From positions 1,203,862 through 1,267,861 of the forward strand of contig JACTVC010000015.1 in assembly GCA_018417955.1 (NCBI GenBank): a DNA stretch of 64,000 nt. Reading direction: 5' to 3'. The position numbers were made by a program, and so were the translations under genes. The DNA is from Laccaria trichodermophora. Lineage: Eukaryota; Basidiomycota; Agaricomycetes; Agaricales; Hydnangiaceae. Positions 54,217-64,000 of the stretch are shown in pieces (positions within the stretch are counted from its first letter, which is position 1; each line of letters opens with the position of its first letter). The notes under the pieces are model-generated. The model was not told where the DNA came from. It saw only the letters and a program-made list of their open reading frames with translations, and did no database searches.

Positions 54217-56638
54217 ATGTTCACCTTCATCCCACGACGTATGATTCGTCGCCCCGTCGCCGTCGTCGCCTTCCTCAGTGTCCTCGTCTATTTCCTAGGC
54301 TTTTCCTCTCAATTCGGTCTCTTTCCCCAATCACCACTCTACTCCTCCTTTTCCTCCACTGTTGGAACAACAAGGTTACATTTAGAGCGAGCAACAACTG
54401 TTACGCGTACCCAATTCCTCCGAGTAACGCGCACAGTCTACGCACCGGACGCGACGGGTGCTCCTGATCGACCACCCCGGATTCGCGAGGACGAAATTCT
54501 CGATGGCGAGATAGATGCAAGTCTTCCGAAGCTGGAGAAACATACGTATCGTAAAGACGGCTTGTTGGAAGTCAACCCGCGCGGCCCTCATCCCATTTAC
54601 GAGCTCATCAGCCGCGCGGAGGCGAATTGGGAAGCGAAGATGAACAAGGCTAGTAAAACGCTCGAGGAAGCCTGTCGTGAGTATGAGCGCCGGTATCGAA
54701 GGCTGCCACCCCTTGGTTTTGATAAATGGTCTGTCTTCTTCCCCATTTGTCACTTGCGTATCTTTAATTTGAATGAGTAGGTGGGCGTATGTTCAAGAAA
54801 ACCAAGTCAAGCTACCCGATGAGTATGACCAGATATACGACGATTTGGAGCCTTATTGGGGTATGAACCCCACAGATCTACAAGGCATCCAACGCGACTG
54901 GGAAGCCCACGCTGATTCATATACCGTTGGCAAGGATGCCCAAGATGACTCGATAGTCATGCTGAACTATACCCTCCCCGGCAACACAGGCGTGAAACAC
55001 GAGCTCGCAGAGGGCGCGTTTCAAGTTATGGAGCTGCTGGAAGACGTGGAAAAGCATATACCCCCCTTCCGCGCTGTGTTTTCACCGCATGATAACCCAA
55101 ACTTGCCTACCGATTATGAGCTGAGGGAGATGGCGTTGGATGCGGCTGCTTCTGGACGATGTGCGCTCTCTATCTTCCTTTCTCTCTTCCAAACTTGGGC
55201 CTAACACGTACACAAAACGTAGTTATCAACATCAATAATCCCCCGGAATATAAACTCCACGGTTGGATATCCGGATGCGACCCCCTTTCCCCCGCCTGGC
55301 GAGACCCGATCAAATGGGACTCAGCTCCCCCGCCACGTACAAAAAAGACCTTCATATACGACCACCGCGAAGCCATGGACCCATGCCAACACCCCGACCT
55401 CCTCGTCAACCACGGCCAGTTTCTCTCGCACCATACAGGCCCAGTCCCTCACCGTGTGTTGATCCCCCAATTCTCGTATTGTCCCACGTTACTGCATCAC
55501 GATATCATGGCTGCCATGCCTATCAACTGGGTCGAAGACATCTTGCCTCGAAGCTTTGATCCGGAGTGGGAAGAGAAATACGATGATAGACTGCAATGGC
55601 GCGGGACGAATACGGGTATATGGCACGATGAAGATACCCTCTGGCCCCTTTCTCAACGCTCACGGTTGGTGGAGTGGGCTACGAATGCGTATCATGAGAA
55701 CGTGACTGTTTTGCCTGCCCCAAAAGATAATAAGCGTGCGGTGGGTGAGGGGGTGACGGTGAGGAAGGCGAAGTATAGTTCGTCGATGCTTGATGTTGCG
55801 TTTGCGAATGCGCCGTTGAGTTGTGCGCCCAAGACGTGTGAGCTTTTGAAGGAGGTTTTTGAGTTTAGGAAGCCACAGGATTGGAAGACTGCTGGGAAGT
55901 ATAAGTATATTATCGATGTAAGTGTCATTTTTTTTACCTCCCCCCTCCCCTCCCCCATTACTCACACATGGATTTTTTGCAGGTGGACGGAAATGGATGG
56001 TCAAGTCGGTTTAAACGACTTATTACGTCCAACTCCCTCATCTTCAAATCAACGATATACCCCGAATGGTCTGTCTTCCTTCCTTCCTCTTCCATACTCT
56101 AACATATCATTTTTACAGGTTCACAGACAGAATAGAACCCTGGGTGCACTACGTCCCCGTGCAAAACGACCTCTCGGATCTCTTCGACTCGCTCGTCTTT
56201 TTCAGGGGTGATCCAACGGGGACGAACGCGCACGACGATATGGCGCGTAAGATTGCGTATGCAGGTCGGGCGTGGAGTAAAAAGTTTTGGAGAAAGGAGG
56301 ATTTAACGGCTTATATGTTCAGGTTTGTTCTCTTCTCCTCCTTCCCTCCCTCTCTTTCTGTTTCTCATATAACCTCAATTTTGGACAGACTATTCCTAGA
56401 ATACGCACGCGTAATGAGCACAGAGCGACTATCGATGTTTTATAACCACGGCACACCAGGCTCGAGACCGCCTCCTCCGCCCCTTGTAGATGACACCAAA
56501 CCACCGCCACCACGAGCGCAGAACCCAGTAGACCCGGAGATACCGCCAATACCGGAGAGGAGGAAGGGGAATCGGAAGTATGTTCCTGAGGTTGTGGAGG
56601 AGTTGAGTGATAATGAGTATGAGGAGGATGATTTTTAG
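54217..56638 (+). CDS. CAP10-type glycosyltransferase (GT90 family), six exons
   Basis: Exons 54217-54728, 54781-55160, 55223-55917, 55983-56068, 56119-56322 and 56389-56638 give a 708-residue protein; all introns are GT-AG, 50-66 bp. Residues about 11-33 form one hydrophobic segment ([14 protein letters not shown]), a type II signal anchor for the Golgi. Before the domain lies GFDKWWAYVQ. The CAP10 region contains [82 protein letters not shown] and [14 protein letters not shown]90 enzymes such as Cryptococcus Cap10 are tied to xylosyl transfer and capsule or cell-surface glycans; the exact substrate here is unknown. The C-terminal tail is proline-rich then acidic ([12 protein letters not shown]). 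Confidence 0.9.
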
Positions 56639-57002
56639 GGAAGGATCGGCATGCATGGGTTGGACAAAATTTTTTTGGTGGGAGGGAAGGAAGGAGGGTA
56701 CTGTACATACTACTATTTTATTCACTTCGAGGGTCGGATAGATTTCTTTTTTGTTGTCCTTTTTGGCTTTTGTATGTGTACTTTTGTACCCGGTACATTA
56801 CTATGGGGAACCTAGTCAACGTTAGAAGCGACATTGTATATATCCCACTGATTCGTACAAGATTCGTAGCTGGGTGAAGCAAGGGTAAAGATTTTCTCGT
56901 GTTTATTTTTGAGGAGTTTTGAAATCATTTACAGTTTAGCCAACGTGCTCCCCCTCTTCCCTTCCTCCTAATACTAAGACTTGTCCTCCCCACTCCTTTT
57001 CA
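56639..57002. other. Intergenic region after the GT90 gene
   Basis: T-rich 3' flank of GT90, then the 5' flank of the first small tandem gene. No ORF and no clear repeat is seen. Confidence 0.5.
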
Positions 57003-57488
57003 ATGCAGCGGAATGAAATACCACCCGTTTTTTCGATTGTAACTGGCGAATGCACGGCAACTATGGACATACCTTTGCCTGCTTAACGTGCTCACGTTGT
57101 AAGACCTTCCAGCGACTCCGAGCCCAACCCTGTCGTGTTTGGATTCCCTCTCGACCCAGCGACGCTATACAACTGCTTCGACAAGGACTCGCCTCTTCCA
57201 TCTGAGTCTGACTGGGATGACGATGCACGTAGCCTCGCAGTTAAGCGGATTATGGTCGCGGTAGACTACCTCGAAGAGCAATGCGGTGAGATATGGTCAG
57301 GGTACCGCAAGATACACTTCTCGTGGGCTTATGTCAACAAGAAGCAAAAGCTTGTGATGCATTTTGGCAAGTGCCTTCGTCGGGACGCTAGACTCATCCC
57401 AAATGGTGACCAACTTGAGCAATTGAAGGAGATTTTGGCTAAGGACGGGTTGAAAGAAGAACCTGGGTGGTTTGTTTCTGTTCACTAA
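57003..57488 (+). pseudogene. Unknown small protein family, tandem copy A, with in-frame TAA
   Basis: From the ATG at 57003 (IPPVFSIVTGECTATMD) the frame meets TAA at 57084-57086, where copies B and C have CAA, and continues in phase to 57488. The rest is conserved: VVFGFPLDPATLYNCFDKDS, VDYLEEQCGEIWSGYRKIHF, KQKLVMHFGKCL and a C-terminus DQLEQLKEILAKDGLKEEPG. I do not recognise the family. Either the gene is dead or it starts at the internal Met 57135. Confidence 0.6.
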
Positions 57489-58375
57489 TTGTGAGTAGTT
57501 TTCGTGCTTGAACCAATTCTCAATGACTTGGCAGTTGATTGATATACTAGATACTATTTTTTGTTGTGTTTACTGTCCTTGTATTTCACTATAACCCAAT
57601 GTTCACTTTGGTCTTCATGTCCAGGGCATTTTTTACCTTTACAATTGTCAGACCATCCTCAAACTCATGGTTCGAAGTCTCGAGAAAGTAGAGGATCCTG
57701 GCATATGAAGATCTTTGGCCAGCTCTCTCAACTCTTAATCACGATCGCCACTTCAGCCCTTGACCTCCACTCACTCTTTGTGATTGGACATCACATTTAC
57801 CATGGCTACTGACTCTCCTCGGTATTTGGGCTATACGCTCAACCATCTCAGTCCATGGTCGGTTCCAGTCAAAATGCAATGAAGGTCGATCTGGTCAATA
57901 AAACCATGACCCTGCCGCGTCCAGGCGTCTGCGCGTTGATCAAGTGGACAATATCCGACATCCTTCAAAGCTGCGATCACTGAGGACATACAACTAGTGA
58001 AAGCACTGACCGAATAGGCTTCGAAGAAAATCCCTGAGGTCTTAGAATCCGAGATCGAAAACAGGGTTAGCGACATTGACGAGAACCACAATGCTGATCG
58101 GACGAGGCGAGGATTCTCGAGGCAGCACAAAGCTATCGATTGGCTATCTGCGATAAATTTTTTGTATGTGTATCACTGGAGCCTCATAATTACTTTGAAT
58201 AATGTTGAAGTACGATATCGCGGGTTCCACAATAAATTGAAAGGCTTTAAAGTATTGGAGCTATGTACTTTCCTCGATGACCTTAGGATGATGGATATAT
58301 CGACGGAGTGTTCAGCCACGTGCTATACCAGGCGCGCGTCACAGCTCTCCCTTGTCTTCTCCCCCCTCGTTATCA
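57489..58375. other. Spacer of tandem unit A
   Basis: Similar spacers follow copies B and C: for example ctcctcggtatttgggctata at 57817, a variant near 59207, and ctcctcgggatttgggctata at 60745. The repeated unit is therefore about 1.3-1.5 kb and includes the gene plus its 3' region. The short frames inside do not stay open among the three spacers, so I take them as non-coding. Confidence 0.55.
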
Positions 58376-58852
58376 ATGCAGGAGAATGAAGTACCACCCG
58401 TTTTCTCCATTGTAACTGGCGAATGCACATCAACCTTGGACAAACTTTTGCCTGCTCAACGTGCTCACGTTGCAAGACCTTCACGCGAGCCCATCCCTAT
58501 TGTGTATGGATTCCCTCTCGACACGGCGGTGATATACAACTGTTTCGACAAGGCCTCACCTCTTCCACCTGACACGGACGAAGAGGAACGTCAGAGACTC
58601 GCACCTTCACGGATTATTGACGTGTTAGACTACCTTGAAGGGCAATGCATGGAGATATGGCCAGGGTACCGCAAGATACACTTCTCGTCGGCCTCTGTCA
58701 ACAGACAGCAGAAACTTGTCATGCATTTTGGCAAATGCCTTCGTCCTGACGGTAGTCGAATCCCAAATGATGACCAACTGGAGCAATTGAAGGAGATTCT
58801 GGCCAAGGACGGGTTTAATGAAGAACCGGGGTGGTTTGTTCCCATTCGATGA
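58376..58852 (+). CDS. Unknown small protein family, tandem copy B
   Basis: 158 residues from the ATG at 58376; an earlier in-frame ATG at 58352 would add 8 residues, but 58376 is the start shared with A and C (MQ.NE.PPVF). Conserved blocks are PVFSIVTGECTSTLDKLLPA, VYGFPLDTAVIYNCFDKASP, DVLDYLEGQCMEIWPGYRKI, KLVMHFGKCLRPDG and QLEQLKEILAKDGFNEEPGW. No signal peptide or membrane segment; a small soluble protein is likely. Function unknown. Confidence 0.7.
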   Translation: MQENEVPPVFSIVTGECTSTLDKLLPAQRAHVARPSREPIPIVYGFPLDTAVIYNCFDKASPLPPDTDEEERQRLAPSRIIDVLDYLEGQCMEIWPGYRKIHFSSASVNRQQKLVMHFGKCLRPDGSRIPNDDQLEQLKEILAKDGFNEEPGWFVPIR

Positions 58853-59905
58853 TTGTGAGTAGTCTTCGTATTCTATTGACTTGACAGTTGATTATATACA
58901 TCAGACGCCATCTTTTGTCGTGTCTATTGTCCTCGTATATTACTATAACCCAATGTTCACTTTGGTTTTCATGTCTAGGGCATTTTCACCTTTCCGATTG
59001 TCAGACCATCCTCAAACTCATGATCCGAAGTCTCGAAAAAGGACAGGATCCAGACGTATCAAGCTCGTTGGCCACCTCTCCGACGTTCAACGCTCAATCA
59101 CGATCGCCACCTTCTATAGTCACTTCAACTGCGACCTTGACCTGGAACCACTCTTTGTGAATGAAATCTGTTAGATTTCATCACATTTACTATATCTACG
59201 GGCCCTCCTCGGTATTTGAGCTATACCCTCAACCATCTTGTCAAGTCCATTGTCGGTTTCAATCAAAGTGCAATCAAGGCCGATCTGGTCAATAAAATTG
59301 TCTACGATGACTCTGCCGCATCCAGGCGTCTGCGCGTTGATCAAGTCAACAATGATTATTTCGCAACGTGTGCGACATCCTTCAATGGGATCCGAGGAGA
59401 CTGAAGACAGGGCCAGCAACCCTATCAAGGTGGTGAGTCAACCCCAATGCTGAGTTCCTTATGTCGGCTAGCAAAGGTTTCGGTTTGGTCTTCTCAGACA
59501 ACACCGCTGCTGCCCGACACCACTTTTCGGGAAAGGATGACCCTTTCGCATCTTGAAAACTTCGGCCACCAACGACTGGCCGGCTTTCCCGGGTTCAAGC
59601 ACAACCGAAAGGTGGCGTTGCGTGCATTGTCGGTCGCGGCATCAGAAAAGGATGTTCATGATGTGCGTTGCGCGGTGCGAAACTTTTACATGTCTTTCGG
59701 TTATAATCTGATGCTTGGTTAGGCTTGTCCTTATGGTGTAACATGGCGAAGTGCTTTCTCTATCAGATTAATAAGGCGGTGATCTGAGGCAGCACAAAGC
59801 TATCGTCGAAGTTTTCTCTTCAGGGTTTGGCCACGTGCTGTTGCCCTGTTGGCTGCCACCGTAGCAAGCCACAGCCCTCCCTCTTGTCCTCCCCTCATCT
59901 CTTCA
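58853..59905. other. Spacer of tandem unit B
   Basis: Related to the spacers of A and C over its first 500 bp. A 91-codon plus-strand frame at 59447-59722 has no counterpart in the other spacers and no recognisable domain, so I do not call it a gene. Confidence 0.5.
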
Positions 59906-60373
59906 ATGCAGCAGAATGAAGTAGCACCCGTTTTCCCCATTGTAACTGGCGAATGCACAGCAAATTTGGACAGACTTTTGCCTGCTCAACGTGCTTGTGT
60001 TGCAAGACCTTCACGCGAGCCCAATCCTGTTGTGTTTGGATTCCCTCTCGACACAGCGACGATATACAACTGTTTCGACAAGGCCTCACCTCTTCCACCT
60101 GGCACGGACGAAGAAGAACGTCAGAGACTCGCATTTTCACGGATTTCTGACGTGTTAGACTACCTCGAAGAGCAATGCATGGAGATATGGCCAGGTTACC
60201 GGAGGATACAATTCTCGTTGGCCCATGTCAATAAGAAGCGGAAGCTCGTTCTTCATTTTGGCAACCGTGACGGTAGTGTCGTCCCAAATGATGACCAACT
60301 GGAGCAATTGAAGAAGATTCTGGCTAAGGACGGGTTCAAAGAAGAACCGGGGTGGTTTGTTTTCATTCAATGA
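59906..60373 (+). CDS. Unknown small protein family, tandem copy C
   Basis: 155 residues from the ATG at 59906; an upstream in-frame ATG at 59849 would add 19 residues. The conserved blocks are those of copy B: PVFPIVTGECTANLDRLLPA, VVFGFPLDTATIYNCFDKAS and QLEQLKKILAKDGFKEEPGW. It lacks the KCLRP residues after HFG (reads HFGNRDGS). Function unknown. Confidence 0.7.
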   Translation: MQQNEVAPVFPIVTGECTANLDRLLPAQRACVARPSREPNPVVFGFPLDTATIYNCFDKASPLPPGTDEEERQRLAFSRISDVLDYLEEQCMEIWPGYRRIQFSLAHVNKKRKLVLHFGNRDGSVVPNDDQLEQLKKILAKDGFKEEPGWFVFIQ

Positions 60374-61160
60374 TTGTGAGTAGTTTTCGTACTGGACCAA
60401 TTCCCATTGACTCAGCAGTTGATTGATGTACTAGATGCCAATCTTTGTCGTGTCTACTGTCCTTATATTTTACTATAATACAAGGTTCACTTTGGTCTTC
60501 ATGTCCAGGGCATTTTTACCTTTCCAGTTGTCAGACCATCCTTAAACTCATGGTCCGAAGTCTCGAGAAAGGACAGGATCCAGACATATGAAGCTCGTCC
60601 GCCACCTCTCCGGCGTTTAACGCTCAAGGACGTTCGCCACCCTCTATAGTCACTTCAACCGCAACCTCTACCCACTCTTTGAAATTGTGATAAGACATCA
60701 CATTAATTTAATAGTTTTTATCAGATTTATCATGCCTACGGACTCTCCTCGGGATTTGGGCTATACCTTCAACCATCTTGTCGGGTCCATTGTCGGTTCC
60801 AGCCAAAGGCAATGAAGGTCAATCTTTTCAATAAATTATCTACGATCTACTATGACCCTCCCGTGTCCAGGCATTCAGTGCGCGTCGATCAAGTCAGCAA
60901 TGAGCGTGTATGACATCCTCCAAGGCTACTTACAATCACTGAGGGTCCAAGTTTTGGTTCTCACTGGCGTGAGTCGCTAGTATCTGATGCAGTTCATTGG
61001 TCATTGATATGACTATTCCATTTTCATCTACAGCGGGGCAGACATGCATCCTTTTAATTCTCTCATTTTGCAACATGAAATGATGGCTAGGGGAAAACTT
61101 GGGAATATAGAGGCTCCTTCGCACACCATTCCAGCTTGGCTGGCTGTGGGATATGGTGCA
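60374..61160. other. Spacer of tandem unit C
   Basis: It is homologous to the A and B spacers until about 60,930. The rest shows no gene. Confidence 0.5.
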
Positions 61161-61371
61161 TACTGTGGCCTATCAGTAATTCGGCAGACCCTCTGAGTCG
61201 GCACTCGAACTTTCCACAACATTTGAAATAGGGCCTCCTGGGTATAATCCAACCCACATCCACTTTTTTTCGTCAAAAAAAACGAAGAATTGGCGAAGTT
61301 CTGTTTTTTGAAAAGTCACGGTCTGTCACATGCATCCAGAGGGTCTGCTGAATTACTGATAGGCCACAGTA
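61161..61371. repeat. 211-bp inverted-repeat element
   Basis: A 35-bp terminal sequence (tactgtggcctatcagtaat, then tcggcagaccctctg) at 61161-61195 is repeated in reverse complement at 61337-61371 with one mismatch. The size and form fit a MITE. A TA or longer duplication could not be fixed. Confidence 0.6.
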
Positions 61372-61527
61372 ATTGCCCTTGTATATTCATAATGATACTA
61401 GTAATGTCAACATGGACGGAAGACTCACGACTTCCTCGACATACGTACACCGTAGCAATAACACCATACTACATACCACCTAGCCGGCGAACGTAAGATA
61501 AATAAAGCGTCCATACCGTTCACAACC
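61372..61527. other. 3' flank between the inverted repeat and the NYN gene
   Basis: Short non-coding stretch downstream of the minus-strand NYN gene. It would hold its polyadenylation region; no clear signal is assigned. Confidence 0.4.
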
Positions 61528-63978
61528 CTAAGCTGACTCCACCAGTCCACTCGCAAACTGTTCCATGCCAATAATACGAAACATGCCTTTCCTGCCCCAT
61601 TCACTGCCTTCCCCAAACTCGCGTCTCCAAGAACGGCCTAGGAAGTAACGGTTCAGCATGAGTTGCAAGGTAACGGAATCGAAGAAATCACTCACTCAGC
61701 CCATCCTCCCACGCGTATAGTTCTACCTTCCAACCACGTCGTAGGGCCGTCCTAACAGGACCTAAGGAGAGCAGAATACAGGTTTAGGAAAATTTTCAAA
61801 ACAGAAGCAGGACGAACAACTTTACCTAAAAACCCATCTTCATTGAATTGCCCCACGTTTCCATCACCTGTAGCCAACACGATCGTCGCCCCTTCGGGAA
61901 CTTCGTCTGTAGCTGCCAGTGCCTGGTGGAGTTTCAACTGTAATAACTCATCCACGCCCTGTTCGCGGTACTTGACCTTCGCAGATGTTGCGTTGACGAG
62001 ACTGGGAGTTGACTCGTAATGGGGTTTCAGATTCGAAGAACCTAAAAGCTGCGCAACCTTCCCCCCTGTCCCACTGCCACTTTCAGCGCTCGTGCTTCCT
62101 GAAAGGTGCCTCTTGTGTCCAAGTCCTTTCTTTGGGGTACTTGCAGACCATAACGAACCCTTTGAGGGACTCGATTGAACGCTCTTGTTACCGCCACTGG
62201 ACTTCCCAGATCCGTTCTTGAAATCTCTATCTTTGTGTCGCTCCCGATCCATGCCGTCACCTGAAAGGGAAAACGTAAGAAAGTTTCGGAAAGTTTGCAT
62301 GTAGGGAACCCACCAAGATCAGGAACTCTGATGTACACACGTACTTCATAACCCAGCCGTTCAATACCATCCATAGGTTGGTACAAAGGGCTGGAAGCGA
62401 CAATTACACGACCTAGGACCATATAAGCTGATGAAATTGCAATGACGATAGGCAAAACTCACGCGTAACCGATCTCCCTCGCTCCAAAATCAAGGCGAGG
62501 GCAGCGTGCCACATATGCCTAGGGGTTCGCTTCTCCTTCTCCCCTGGCCCTTCCTTAGGCCATCTCGGCGCGATAACCAGCTCATCGCGATCACCAGTGC
62601 TATAACCATCCGAACCGGCCTCATCCTCGTCCCGTCCCGCTTTGTTGTTCATATAAGTGTTCAAGATCGATCCAGAGGGCAAAGAACGCGATTCCATCCC
62701 GTTTTTTCGGGCAGCTGTGGCAAAGGAGGGTAGAGGGATGGGATATGTATCCGTCCCTTCCAAATCAAGAACAGGGGCCGGTACGGGGACAGGAACTGGC
62801 TTTTTCTTGCCATTTGTAGGAATTGGAAGTGGTCGTGAGCTGGAAGGCTTTACGGCGGAGAATGCTGACGCAGGCGTGGATTTGCTATTTGACAAAGACC
62901 TTGTATGAGTCGACTTCTTCGGAATTGCGGGCAATGGCCTTCCGATTATACGAGTTGGTTTAAGGGGAGGGTGCCGCTTGAGGTGCGAAAGGAGACCGAT
63001 AAGAATATTCGAACTTTCAGGGCGGTCAACGCGATTGTGGTGGATTCAAAAAAGAAGATGAACTTACTGGTCAACAAATACGTGGATGAGGGTATCACCT
63101 TTTCTAGGTGGACGTCCTCGTGGATCGAGTTCTTCACTTCCATCAGGTGCCTCCATCTGGTCTTCGTCACCTTCCGGAAGCTCGTTATCAGCGCTTTCAG
63201 TTCTAACATGACCCTTGCCTCGTTTCCCATTGCTGTTGGCAACTGAGTTGGTTTCTTCTGGCCCCCCACGGCGCTGTGTGCGATTCTGCAACCGACTTAC
63301 CACCTTCCCCAGGTCTGCCTGTTGCTCAGGGAAGAGTTGTTGAAGTTTCCGTGCAAGCCCTATGAGACGAGAACGCTTGTCCTGTTCGTCGATCTCCGGA
63401 GCCGTGGCCGCAACCTCATGCTTTCTCTCTTTCCCTTTCGTTTCCTTCTTCCTATGGTCGCCCGTGTCTGACGAACCCTCGCCCAGAGTATTATCAACTT
63501 TCAGGTCAGGGAAGGATTGCGAATGAATCAGGGTCTTCGACGCCCTCGTTCTTGCTTTCTTCTTTTCTCTAGGTTTCGGTCCCGATTCGTCAAGGATGCC
63601 TCCTGCAACATCAGGCGGTCCCCTCACTTTCGGAGTCCTGGTCCCTGGCGTTGGCGGTGTCGACTTGTACACGCCAGCAGTCAGAGACCTATGAATGTGG
63701 GCTTTTTCCCCATGTTTAAGTCCTACAGATGGCTGACCACTGTTGGACGACGATGAAAACGCGATATCTTCTTCGTCATCTTCATCGTCTTCATCTTCAT
63801 CGTCTTCATCTTCATCCTCATCTTTTTCCAATTCAAAGGTAAACTCAAATTCATCCTCCAAATTTCCAGGGAGTTTGGGCAAGACCCCATCAGTCTGAGA
63901 CTTCTCCCTTTCCTTGTCTTTCTTTGCCTTTTCCCTCTCCCTCTCTTTCCTGCCGACCCTCTTCCCCTTCTTCCCCAT
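61528..63978 (-). CDS. NYN-domain (PIN-like nuclease fold) protein, six exons
   Basis: Exons on the minus strand are 63978-63068, 63013-62463, 62412-62314, 62260-61826, 61761-61696 and 61637-61528; introns are GT-AG, 50-64 bp, and phases agree, giving 723 residues. The N-terminus is basic then strongly acidic (DEDEDDEDEDDEDDEED). The NYN domain is assembled across exons: IHVFVDHSNILIGLLSHLKR at the exon 1-2 junction, VIVASSPL, GYEVRVYIRV, GVDELLQLKLHQALAA, TIVLATGDGNVGQFNEDGF and GWKVELYAWEDGLSRSW, ending FRIIGMEQFASGLVESA. The aspartates in FVDHSN, GVDE and TGDGN sit where the metal-binding residues of NYN/PIN-like RNases lie. Long Ser/Pro-rich inserts interrupt the domain. An RNA-processing role is likely; the target is unknown. 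Confidence 0.85.
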
Positions 63979-64000
63979 GAGGTTTATTCCGCTCGCCGTC

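Noticed and set aside
59447..59722. 91-codon frame in the spacer of tandem unit B
   Set aside because: It has no counterpart in the spacers of units A and C and no recognisable domain.

Overview
This window is eukaryotic nuclear DNA, most likely from a mushroom-forming basidiomycete (Agaricomycetes). The evidence is short GT-AG introns of 50-65 bp, several F-box proteins of the type common in basidiomycete genomes (core SRLPPEILSKIF), a multi-exon CAP10/GT90 glycosyltransferase, and chromodomain Ty3/Gypsy retrotransposons. I cannot name the species.

Layout. Bases 1-53,720 are a decaying segmental array of one repeating unit: a PNPOx-like gene (minus strand), an eIF4G-like gene with a MIF4G domain (plus), and an F-box/leucine-rich gene (plus). 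At least five eIF4G or F-box copies occur, in all states from intact spliced ORFs (3037-4826, 5115-6818, 51389-53217) to frameshifted or deleted remnants. The array has been filled with mobile elements. Almost every boundary can be fixed from target-site duplications (TSDs): an outer hAT-like element (7356-29749, TSD CTGGACAA) holds a 21-kb Gypsy element (7372-28412, TSD CGGAA). That Gypsy element in turn holds a 4.57-kb palindromic DNA element (14235-18804) and a non-autonomous LTR element in reverse orientation (21988-25863, TSD GTTAC). A second hAT-like copy is nested head-to-head (28962-29484, TSD GCAACAAA). A second Gypsy-derived element (33613-44513, TSD CATTT) lies in an intron of an eIF4G copy, and a gag-only copia element (48688-50206, TSD GTTTC) splits an F-box remnant.

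From 54,217 onward the window looks like ordinary gene space: a six-exon GT90/CAP10 glycosyltransferase gene, three tandem copies of an unrecognised gene of about 155-161 codons (57003-60373), a small inverted-repeat element, and a six-exon minus-strand gene for a NYN-domain protein (61528-63978).

Most striking signals: (1) Gypsy-2 has LTRs that read as identical and one 2,745-codon open frame, yet that frame has lost the reverse transcriptase core and most integrase catalytic residues. (2) A giant near-perfect palindrome is built from three classes of tandem repeat. (3) Most premature stops in the repeats are TGA where CGA is expected, and all LTR-LTR differences fall at CpG. (4) An eIF4G MA3 domain appears to have been joined in frame to an F-box. 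(5) A long extra ORF sits in the env position of Gypsy-1. All assignments come from reading the sequence; no database search was run.
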